A stretch of 64,000 nucleotides of DNA, from positions 30,130,350 to 30,194,349 of the forward strand of contig CM055608.1 in assembly GCA_029379385.1 (NCBI GenBank), in the 5' to 3' direction. Positions 46,623 through 64,000 of this stretch are shown piece by piece. Source of the DNA: Quillaja saponaria. Its lineage: Eukaryota; Streptophyta; Magnoliopsida; Fabales; Quillajaceae. The first letter of the stretch is position 1; the number at the start of each line of letters is the position of its first letter. The notes under the pieces were generated by a model. It ran no database searches, was not told where the DNA came from, and was given only the letters and a program-made list of their open reading frames with translations. The position numbers and the translations under genes were made by a program.

Positions 46623-48579
46623 GATCATATCTTGGAAATTGGTTCAACCATTGAAGCATTATGAATTTATAGTCTAGAGTATAATTTCTTGGTACTATAT
46701 ACTGATGAATTTGACATTCTATCCAAAAATAATAATTCTATAACAAGTGTTGTTAAAATACTTGTTAAAATGATATATATGAAAGAATAACATTTATTAT
46801 TATGGGTATGCAACCGGGCAATGGGTTCAGTTTGAAGATAAATCTCACCCAACCCAATCAAGTCCGAGTTGGTAAAAATTTTCACTTGAGTTTTGAAATT
46901 GGGTGGTCAGGTGATAGAAAATTGTTCTCGATTAGAAAACTCAGGGTAGATTGACCTAGTTGAACTTTTCATTAGTTGAAACTTATTGTAGAATAATTTA
47001 TTACTAATTTTTAACAAACAATATATAGAAAATCTAAAGTACATAATTTTTTAATTAAAAACAACATAAATTAGAATCTTTTAACATTATAAATTTAATA
47101 AGAAGTTTAAAATCAGACAAATATAATTTATATTAATGTATATTTTGCATGAATATAAATTCAAACTAAATATGATAGAGTTAAAAATAACATGAATAAT
47201 TTTCGGGAGCCATATACTTATGTTCATGTGTTAAAAACTCTAGATTATGTAAGTTTGACCATATTTGTTTACATACAAAAACAGCTTTATAATATTAGTA
47301 AATAATTTTTGGTGAGTCATGTGTTATGGGGTTTACAAAAAATTCACCTAGATAGTTGACATGAACCCGGGGAGATAAAGGGTAAAATGTTAACCAACTT
47401 AAAAATCAAGTTTAATCGAATCGTCGAGTTCATGAGTTTTCTTTACACGAGTTATAATGAATGAAAATGATTATAGTGTAATGCAACGAATGAATCACTG
47501 ATTTAAATATTTGTTGCACCTGCAAGTGCTCTTAAGACATTCCTCTTAACAATCTCAAAATAATATATAGGAAAAAGTAACAAAAAGCCACGATTTAAGT
47601 TTCAGATTCCAAAAAAGTTTTAGATTAATTTCACATGACAATAGATCATGTTTTAAATATTTTCTTCAAAATTTGTCCTTTAATTATCAATAATAAAATA
47701 TATAATGCTAATATTATCCTTTAGATATCAAGCCATCAACTTTAGTTCCACTCTTTTTTTTTTGTATTTTCCTTTCATCTGATTTTGATTTTCAAGAAAA
47801 ATCTAAAAAAGTTATTTTGTAAAAGTGGTACCTTAATTTTTTTTTTTTTTTTATATATACAAATTGATTTGGTGAGAATGAATTAAAAAAAATGTACTAT
47901 TTTTTTTTCGTTTTTCATTTTTTATCTATTATTAAATTATTATTTTTCATTTTCTTGTCTCGTTGAATACGTTTTTTGGAATTTTCTCCTTTTTCGTTCT
48001 TAATTCTTTATAATTATATTTTCCTATTGTCCATTTGATGCTTTTGTTTTTCTTGAACGGATCATTTTAAATTAATGAAGAAAAAAACCAAAAAAATTTA
48101 GAACAGAGATAGATTAAATAAATAAAAAATAACATGAGTAAAAATAATAGCTTTCTTTTACAAATTGTAAGATTTTTTACTCTATCAATTTATAAATGAG
48201 ATGTCTGGTACATTTTATTTTTTCTCTTCAAAAATCTCTAGAAATTTCAAATCACATAAGCTACAATGTAAGGGAAAAAAAATATTAAAATGTAGAAAAA
48301 AATAAAATTATCGTGTGACATAATTCCATTAATTTGGATGAAAAAGTTAATTTTTTTAAACTATATAAAAATTTCATTATCACAAGATTGTGATAATATA
48401 TTTCCTTATTCATTATCACAATATATAATTTTATATAATTTTTAATCCTATACCAAATTTGATTAATATTTAAAAGGTTAAAGATAAACCTATACTTATT
48501 ATTACAACCAAACACATTTAACCTTAACATGTTTATCTTTAATGTATGATTCATAATATTATCTCCATGTAGTCCTTGA
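46623..48579. other. AT-rich intergenic DNA
   Basis: Very AT-rich, with T-runs near 47751-47763 and 47839-47853. I see no gene. Confidence 0.5.
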
Positions 48580-49078
48580 TAGGGCTGAAACCAAGCAGAG
48601 TAGTTTGAGACTTGGCTCGGTCACAACTCGTTAGTTACTCAGCTTGAAACAAAACAAGCCGAACTCTAGTTCTCATTTAAATTTTTGAGCCTAGTATCAA
48701 ACTTCAAATACTCAGCTTGAAAGCTCATCAAACTACTCATTTATTTATTTTTTTAATATTAATTATATTAAATATATACTTTATTTTTTATTTAATTTAT
48801 ATATATATTAATTATGTTAAATATTTATATTAAAAATTTATTAATTATATAAATATGTAAGTTTTGAATGTTTGAATTTTTTTAATTTAATTTACAATAT
48901 AATAATTATTTTTTAAAATATATTAAATATAAATAAAAATTTTAACCGAGTACTCGAGTAATGAGCTTGAGTTTAGAATGAAGTTCGAGCTCGAACTCAA
49001 GTTCAAATTTTTTAGTTCAAGCCGAGCTTAAGTATCTCAGTACCTTGCTCGACTCGGCTCGTCTCGTTTCTAGCCCTA
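48580..49078. mobile_element. hAT-type MITE
   Basis: The 499-bp element begins TAGGGCTGAAAC and ends GTTTCTAGCCCTA, an inverted pair with one extra base, the TAGGG-type end of plant hAT MITEs. The flanks are GTCCTTGA (48572-48579) and GTCTTTAA (49079-49086), an eight-base target duplication with two mismatches. Sub-terminal sequence is rich in GAGCTCGAACTC-like repeats and the centre is very AT-rich. No coding sequence is present. Confidence 0.78.
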
Positions 49079-49820
49079 GTCTTTAATCTTCATATTTTTA
49101 ATCCATTAACCAACACACCATAAGAGGCCTTTTGGTCGGGGTCATAACATTTATTCAACTTACATATGTTGGGGTCATAGCATAATATTTTTCAGGTAAA
49201 TTGTCAGTTTTTGCTTATGTCATAAATTAACCATAAAAAAAAAATAATTTCTTATTCTCATGTTTGGAAAAATAAGTTTACTCTTCGTATTACATATGTT
49301 GTTCCCATAATGTTCATGTTAATAGAAAATTATATATTATCACAAAATAATACAAAAGTGTGAATAAGTTTGGATGATGCCTGCATAACAACATTTACCA
49401 TCCATAAAAATACACAAATTAGAAAAAAAAATTACAATTCAATATCATTACACAAATTGTGATCTTATAAAATCTGAGATTTCCATTACACAAGGAACAT
49501 GGTAAGTTCTTCTACATGAATTCACGTAGCTAGCTCCCTTTAATCCACATCTAGCTGCATTAACAAAATACACTTTTGGCGCCTTGCCATTTTTTGCAGA
49601 AAATTAAAGCAGAAGCATACTTTTACATGCTCCAAAACACACATATATTAAGACAAGCAACACTTAGAAAGATTCAACTTCTAATTGTTCTAATCTCCTT
49701 TATACTTCATGAAGATATCACTTTACACTCATAATAAGACCTACAAGTTGATAGATACAAACATAAATATTCACAAGTATTCTAAACAACAACTCAGTTA
49801 AAAATTAATTGATACATTCA

Positions 49821-50685
49821 TCATGCTTTTACATTGTAAATGAAAAATGAATAAGTAAGAATAATATATATGATAAATTTCAGTAGCAATATCTTGGACT
49901 TATGCCTCCATCAAATTAATTTACTAGTTATACTTTATAAATCAACACAACATTATAATGGCCTTCAAAAGCTTGAAAAACATTTATCTAAATTGTGGTA
50001 ATAATCAAAACTTTCATCTCTGGAAGGGAATATATGTGTGTATCACATGTATAGAAAAAGAGAAAAAAATAAAAATATTCTTGAAAAAAAGTTTAGTCAG
50101 AAAAAATTCTTATTTTCGAATAATTTTAGAGGGGCATTTGTTATTTCAAACGTTATTGTTCCTGAAAAAAAATTATTATTTGAAATAAAAAGTCCTTAAA
50201 GTAACTTTCAAGTTTTTCAATCAACTTCCTGTAAAAAATCTCTAGATGGGTAAGAAAGAGAGTTAGCTGGCCTATTATCATCATGCTTTTACATTGTATG
50301 AAAATGAATAATTAAGAAATATGTATATATGATACATATTACAGTAGCAATATCTTGGACCATCATGCCCTCCCATTAAATTAATTTATTAGTTATACTT
50401 TATAAATCACACAACATGTGTAATAATCTAAATTTCATCTCTGGAGGCATATATGTGTAACACATGTATGAGGAAAAAAATCAAAAATATTATCAAAAAA
50501 AAGTTAGTAAAGAGAAAATTCCTTTTTTTAAATAATTGTAGACAATTTTTATTTCAAACTTATTTTCCTGAAAAAAAAAATTATTACTTGAAATAAAAAA
50601 TCCTTAAAATACTTTAAAGTTTCAACTTCCTATTAAGAAAAATAAAAATTCTCTAGATGGGAAAGAGAGAGATTTAGCTGGCCTG
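49821..50685. repeat. Tandem duplication of about 460 bp upstream of PEX6
   Basis: TCATGCTTTTACATTGTA begins both 49821 and 50281. The units share ATCTTGGAC, TTTATAAATCA, TTTCATCTCTGGA, ATATGTGT, CTCTAGATGGG and TTAGCTGGCCT in order. Copy 2 ends near 50685, some 310 bases before the PEX6 start codon, so it may include promoter sequence. Confidence 0.85.
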
Positions 50686-50998
50686 CTGCAAGCCTGCAAT
50701 CACCTACGTCCTCTTATGATCATTGGACCAAAATAAATAAACCATGCAGCCATTTTTTCTTTCAGAAGAATTGGTCTCTCTTTGCAAGAACTGGTGACGT
50801 TAAAACGGTTAAATAACCGCATCAATTATGAGTCAACTCGGACCGACTTCCCAAAATTATCTACTTGGCCGATGCAGCAGAGTCATATACTCGCATAGTC
50901 TCGCAGTAATCTCCATTCACTCGAAGGGGAGAGAGAACCCTCTCCCTCCTCTGTTGATTGCAAGCTAGGGTTTTGTCAGAGGCTTTAGTTAAGCATCA

Positions 50999-58327
<7,329 letters not shown>

Positions 58328-61300
58328 ATTTCTGGTAAACTTTGCCATGGATATGCTAACATTATGTGAATCGATGAGGGTGCATGAGCATGTTTCTGAT
58401 ATGAAGACCTGTTTTTATCTGAAACAATATTTGCACACTTTCACATGTATTGCAAGAGATGCAGCTAAGATGATTTGATGCTAAGCTATCTAGAGATCAT
58501 AATAACAACTGTCTGATTAATTTTTCATTTGCAAGACTTGTGGAGATTCTATTTCTCTCACCTATCATGCCACTTCATTCCTGATATTGTGCTTGGTACC
58601 TTAGAGTGAGATTGTAGAGGATGAAAATTCATATTGTGACCTACATTAATAATCATGATGGTAATTTCTCATACTGGGCAAGGACAATGGTACCTTAATG
58701 AGAATGACGCTTGTGTGTTATAGCTGTGCACATGACTGTGTTTGATCAGTTAACACTTATGTTTCCAGTTTGATAATTTTGGCTTGCTGATATGATGACA
58801 TCTCTCACTCATGATTTTTTGCCTTATTTTCCTGACAGGCTGATTTTTAAATATTTTTTTCACTAATATTTGGACCCTTTCATCTTATTTTTGGGCCATT
58901 TTTTTAGAAGTTTGGATTATGACAAAAGAATAAATCTTGCAGGAAAAAAAAAAAGGCCCTACAAACTCGAGTGGTTGAGTTACATTTTGATTGTCGTACA
59001 TCGAGTTTCACGTGGAGTCGTCTATTTGTAAAACAAAAAAACTTATAATAATTCACCTTCATTGGTTCTAAACAACCATCACTTATTAAGACTTTTAGAC
59101 CTAATCTCACTCATTATTCTTTCAAGTGTCTTCGGCCAAGATTTTATGTAAAATAAAATAGTATATTAATCGTGAAAAAATAATTAAGAATTACGAAAAT
59201 AATAATTCCTTCTTTTATTTTTAATTACTGAATTTGAAATTGACTAGAGCATGATTAAAGTTTTTAATAACACATGCTGCATCATAAAACGGCAGTCATT
59301 TTTTAACTTTTATAGCTTTTTTTTATACATCAAAAATAAAACACAACAAAAAATAAAAAAAATAGAAACTTCTCTGTCGAAGCAATTTCTTAAGAAGGAA
59401 AACTGGTGTTTATTTATTAGTTTGAAATATTGACTTAGTTCCTAAACATGACGGAAGAGATGAATTCAGCATTTGGTATAATGGGACAACTTTATTTCTT
59501 ATACTTTTAAAGACAGCAAATGTGACCTACCGACCTACACACACGTACTGTCTTAGAAGGACAGATACTTAGGTCTTCTTTATATATATTTTTCTAATAA
59601 TTACAATTTTGCAAATACAAAAGGGGTGTAAGTTGGTAGCATTTTTTATTTATAAACTCTTTATTTCGGAATAAATAATATAATTTTTAAAACAAGCTTA
59701 GATATTTATTTTATTACTTTGAATGACTTGAGTTCAAATTTTTAGATTTAAAGAGTGTGATTAACGTTAAAAATTATAATTAATGTAAATGTAGCATGCT
59801 TGCATTTTTCAGCAGACAAAACACAGCCTCAATAATTTATTAAGGAAAATAATTTCCAAAATAAGTAAAATATACCTATTAATCAAATTCAAAGGATTCA
59901 ATGTTAGGTGATGACTTGCCTTGACAATAATGGAAATCTCACCAAACTTGTACTTAATATAATGTCATTCTTTCTCCTCTTCATTGTGCAGATCTGCCAT
60001 ATACGTTTACATTTACAATTAGAAAATAATATAATAAATTCAGCCAATCATTTTTATTTTATAATTAGATAAGATCTCTACAATTGGGGGAATGGGGGCT
60101 TGAGTTGTATTGGCCATAAAGGACTCCAAGTGCCAATCTCTCTTATATAATTAGTAGTGGAAATAAACAAAGAGATGTATATGGACTGTATTTTTGTTTA
60201 CCATAGGTAAAAAGTTATTTCATGCTTTGAGTTTGTGAAAAAATAGTTTTACTTTTAATTCAAAATATAGAAAAAAGAAAACATATTTTTGTAATTAATG
60301 ATATAAATATCATATCATAGTGAACTCCAAAAAACATAAAAAATAAAATTAATGGGTGTTTGAGATTTGCTATGAGTACAATGACAAATCATGTCTCACA
60401 CCTGTACATGCATAATCTTATTGTATACAATTCTAAATTAATTGGGTCCCCACATAAATAATTTTCCCATCATTTACATTGATTTAGGACATTATTTTAA
60501 TAATATTTAGAATAATCATATCATATTTAATGACTATTTATTTAATTTTTTATTTATTTATACTTATTTAATACCTTTCTTCTGGTGTTCATCTAACATC
60601 TTCTACTTGTACCAAGTGACATCTTTTAATTATAACGTCTACTTACCTATATTAGATAAGTCTAAATCATCATAAGTGATTCTCTCTATTGATCACTTAA
60701 ACAATATTATTATTATAATATAACTAATTATTATTATTTAACAAAAAAGAAGAATTATTATTACAAAAGTTTGAGTTTACCTGAAATTTATAATTAAGTA
60801 AAATAATTTATTTTGTATATATAAAAATTATGCCATTGGGTCAATAAATGATTAGAGGACGAAAGAAACAGTGATACACGTCAATTCCTACCAGGCCCCT
60901 CCCCACCAGAGCCACACAAACCCAAAGGGGCAATTTTGTCCAAAAAAATTGGGTCAATTCTGTCATTTGAATTTAGGAACTTCATCAAAAACTGTAAGTA
61001 CGAGCGAAACTGGAGCAAACTAACATTCACGGTATTCCTCCACCTCTTTTGCTCAAGAGACTTCAGAATTCTCTGTCCACTAACGTTCGATAGTCATGAA
61101 CACACCGCAGTTCTGAAACTTCACAAAGAGATTTTATTTTATTTTATTTTATAAAAAAACACACATTTTTCCTCTTGGACTATCTAACAGAAAGGTAGCT
61201 AGTTTTCTTCTGCAATTTGGCAAATCTCACTTCTTCTATTCCTTTGCTTAAATTTTAAATTTGATCAATAAAAAATTATAAGGGGTTAATTAGTAAAATT

Positions 61301-63156
61301 AGATAAGCAATGAAGATGAACAATAATAATCTAAGATGTGCAATGACCAAGCAAACTACTAAATGGAATGGAAATGAATAAGGCTATTGGCTATTTGCAC
61401 ATCTCAATGGTTTGATAAGTGATTAGTAGTGACTTAATTAAAAAACTTATCTTCATTGAAGCGGTATTTATTTACTTTTAAGGTTTGTATAAAGAAAATT
61501 AGCAAGAATAAGAGATCATTCACTTAATATTATAAAATTGAAATGAAATCTTACCTTCATTGTTGATTTGATGATTCAATGATAATGAGAAGATTGCCTT
61601 TTATGAATTGTTTTAGACATTTAATTTGTAGATTGGCAACAAATTAAATAAGCAAATGATATATTTTTGAAAAATGTAATACGAAAAATGAGTCAATAAA
61701 ATTTACTATAAAATGTAAATAAAAATAATTAACATGACCTTTGAATAAGGTTTACAAACATTATTATCTCTTATATATATAATGTTTAAAAAAATATGTT
61801 ATTATCAAATGATATATTTTTTTAGAATTAAAAAATTAAAAATCTTTTAAATTTGAAAAAATAAAATAATGATTAATTAAATTCATTACACTAACCGTTC
61901 TAACTAAAACCTAAAGTAAGACCTCACTTCTTTTTGCATTTAAAGAATAATGTTTATATGAATACTCAAAATCAGATAAAGATGAACAAAAAAACATTCT
62001 TAGAAAGAATATTTTATTATAAGTCCGGTTTTGACGGAGTTTAAGTGCTAAAATGTAGTTAAAGTTAAACTCTATGAATTTTGGTGGTGACAAACAAATG
62101 ATGAGTGAGCTTTAGTGTTAATTCGATGTCAACATTAATGTTTTAGAGAGAGAAAGTATTGAATATAAGATAGTAAATAAATAGTAAGAACGTTTATTTG
62201 TAATTTTTTTATTTTACTTGTAATAATACTGAAGTCTAAGAGGAGGCCTCATGTCCAAAGTAAGAGAACACTCTCCCTTCAGTTTAAGGGCCACATGACA
62301 ATGGGGGATTTCAACCTTACTATCATTTATTATATATATTTTTTTTTGTGTGTGTGTTTTTTTAGTGATATTATTTTGTAAGACAACAAATTTGCATGTA
62401 TTTTAGGACAAGCAACGTAGCAATCAATAAGTTATCTTCTTGATCTAAAAAAGTTATTTAACCTACCAATTTTTTGGTGTCAAAATTAATGAGTTTTGTC
62501 CACCATAAGCTTTGCTATACTTGGTTGGCATTTCCATTTGCAGATTTTGAGCAAAATTTGGGAAAAAAAAAATGGTGAGTGCATGTTGTCTCACGCGTCC
62601 TCCAAAAGCGTTTGTTCTTTGCCATTGCTCATAAAAACACATGACAAAATACAGGAGCCAAAGGGTAAAACTGGTTTCTCACCATTTCCCTTCTTATCAA
62701 CTTGGTGTTGTTAGATCGGTCCATTTCTCTTTGGATTTGTAATATTCAATTTCATCAAAAAAAATTAAAGAAAAAAAAAAAAAACGCGGCTGCTACCTGC
62801 TGTTTACACCAAAAACCAGAGAGAGAAACATACAGAAAGACAGAGAGAGACTCTGTGTTAATCAATTGGAGCTATAGAAATCACGCCAACAAGAACAAGG
62901 GCTTAAGGTTTCTTAAGTTCAAAGCAAAGTTCATAGAAAGCTATAGTTTTGATTGATTTTAATTCTTTGAAAAAAATTGGGTTTTTGATATCGATGTGAG
63001 TCTTTGATCGGTCGATTTTTATTGTTCTAGGAAAAATTCTTGATGGGTTGTTGATTTTGTCTTATGGGTCGAGAAGAGGATCGGATTTCGAAGTTGGGTT
63101 GTGAATGTGGAGGTTGTGTTTGAGGGTTTCAAAGTTGTTTATTTTTTTCCTTTTTG
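58328..63156. other. Intergenic region between PEX6 and the CW-type gene
   Basis: Some 4.8 kb of AT-rich DNA. The first few hundred bases are the PEX6 3' UTR. From about 62780 a GA-rich, less AT-rich stretch should be the promoter and 5' UTR of the next gene, with AGAGAGAGAC-like sequence near 62841-62850. I see no coding region or clear element between. Confidence 0.45.
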
Positions 63157-63330
63157 ATGATTACCCTGGGAAGTAGGGATGCGAGAAAGGGGTTAGACTT
63201 AGGCTTTGGTAGTGGTGGTGGTGGGGGAGAGATGGAGGAGACTGAGCTTGAAGAAGGCGAGGCTTGCTCATACCCAAACAATGAGGATTATGACTCGAGC
63301 ATCGATCCAGATGTTGCTCTCTCTTACATT
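63157..63330 (+). CDS. First coding exon of a probable CW-type zinc-finger protein (partial)
   Basis: The ATG at 63157 opens MITLGSRDARKGLDLGFGSG, a poly-Gly stretch, and then MEETELEEGEACSYPNNEDY and SSIDPDVALSYI, ending at the donor ACATT|GTAAGG. The block ELEEGEACS...DYD-SIDPDVALSYID is what I recall at the N-terminus of large plant CW-type zinc-finger proteins that read methylated histone H3K4 (for example near At3g62900). The CW domain itself is not in the window and I found no second exon before 64000, so intron 1 is over 670 bases. The identification rests on the N-terminal motif and on gene order. Confidence 0.62.
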
Positions 63331-64000
63331 GTAAGGCTTACTATGTTATTTGTTTGTAATCATTTACTCGAATTTTAATTTCAAATTCCCCAAAGTCTTG
63401 GTCTTCACTTATTTGGATGTCTTAGATCCAAAGTTATGGATTTTGATTACATTGTTGGTCTATTTTTTATCCTATTGGTTATGGAGGTGGTAGCTTAAAG
63501 ATAGCTACCTGTTCCTAGTTTTATATATGTTTTGCATTAATCTCAAAAGGAAAATCCATGTATCAGCCTGCTTGGTGGGTGGTGGAAATGCTTTATGTAA
63601 TAGTTAATTTCAAGGATTTCTTTTCTGTAACAATAACAATTCATTGCTGAGGTGGTTTGGTTCATCAGTTGCTCTTATGCTTTTTGTCCATGAACTCTAA
63701 GTTTTTTCTGTGAAGGTTACGAAATTGCCTGTTGTTAATTGCAGAGTTTACGCATTGTGTATTACCACAGTACTATAGTAGTCTCATGGAATTTAAAATT
63801 TGAAAACTATGCTCTGACAGTGAGATAATTAGTTTTTTAGTAAAGGCATTGAGTGTAGGTATGCTAGGGAGTGCAGCTGCAAGCTGCGCTGTCTTGTATC
63901 ATAAACAAATATACATCTGTTAATCTCTTGGACTGTATTTTTCCAGTTTTGGAAACTCGGAACACTTCTTTGGTATAAAAAATAACTGTTGCTAAAGATA
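63331..64000 (+). other. Intron 1 of the probable CW-type gene
   Basis: The stretch after the donor has no exon that continues the conserved motif. It contains T-rich runs and ends at the window edge. Confidence 0.5.

Noticed and set aside
62496..62956. Two plus-strand frames upstream of the CW-type gene
   Set aside because: They fall in the expected promoter and 5' UTR, include an A-run, and lack recognisable domains.

Overview
This is eukaryotic nuclear DNA from a flowering plant, most likely a core eudicot. Genes carry many short exons with GT...AG introns in AT-rich intergenic DNA, and every protein family recognised is a plant one. The base sequence alone does not name the species. Seven multi-exon or single-exon protein genes can be rebuilt from start to stop, apart from one base each in two of them. 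There are also five single-exon glutaredoxin genes, two gene 5' ends cut by the window edge or by an exon not found here, and one tRNA gene.

Layout. At 82-134 (-) lies a first exon of an unrecognised gene. At 1003-3604 (-) is a three-exon membrane-anchored ubiquitin-fold protein (MUB). A short, internally deleted Ty1/Copia element occupies 5732-7634 (-). Five CC-type (ROXY) glutaredoxins lie at 10019-10327 (-), 12279-12587 (-), 20249-20569 (+), 23004-23324 (+) and 26019-26333 (+), with an OTU deubiquitinase gene (16737-18437, +) inside the cluster. Then come a 68-residue conserved plant protein in two exons (28775-29672, -), tRNA-Arg(ACG) at 29859-29931 (-), an NPH3/BTB gene of SETH6 type (30616-34254, -) and a five-finger CCCH zinc-finger gene (36668-41578, -). 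The right part holds an mTERF gene (44203-45406, +), a decayed mTERF fragment (46335-46622), a hAT-type MITE (48580-49078), a complete 16-exon PEX6 gene (50999-58327, +) and the first coding exon of a probable CW-type zinc-finger gene (63157-63330, +).

Gene order is informative. From memory of Arabidopsis, GRXS6-OTU5-GRXC11-GRXC14 are neighbours at At3g62930-At3g62960 with a CW-type zinc-finger gene near At3g62900. A CCCH gene, SETH6 and CC-type glutaredoxins are neighbours at At2g47850-At2g47880. The window carries both gene sets in one stretch, so it looks like the pre-duplication arrangement that Arabidopsis split over two chromosomes.

The genes do not form a pathway. The glutaredoxins probably act in the nucleus with TGA transcription factors, PEX6 in peroxisomal receptor recycling, MUB and OTU in ubiquitin biology, and mTERF in organelle gene expression. 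I found no convincing new biological system. The most interesting local features are the recent 2.5-kb tandem duplication of a glutaredoxin with its promoter, including a TATA-box change and altered C-termini, and single-base frameshifts in two otherwise intact genes. There are also several locally duplicated non-coding segments and an intronic hairpin derived from a LINE-like fragment.
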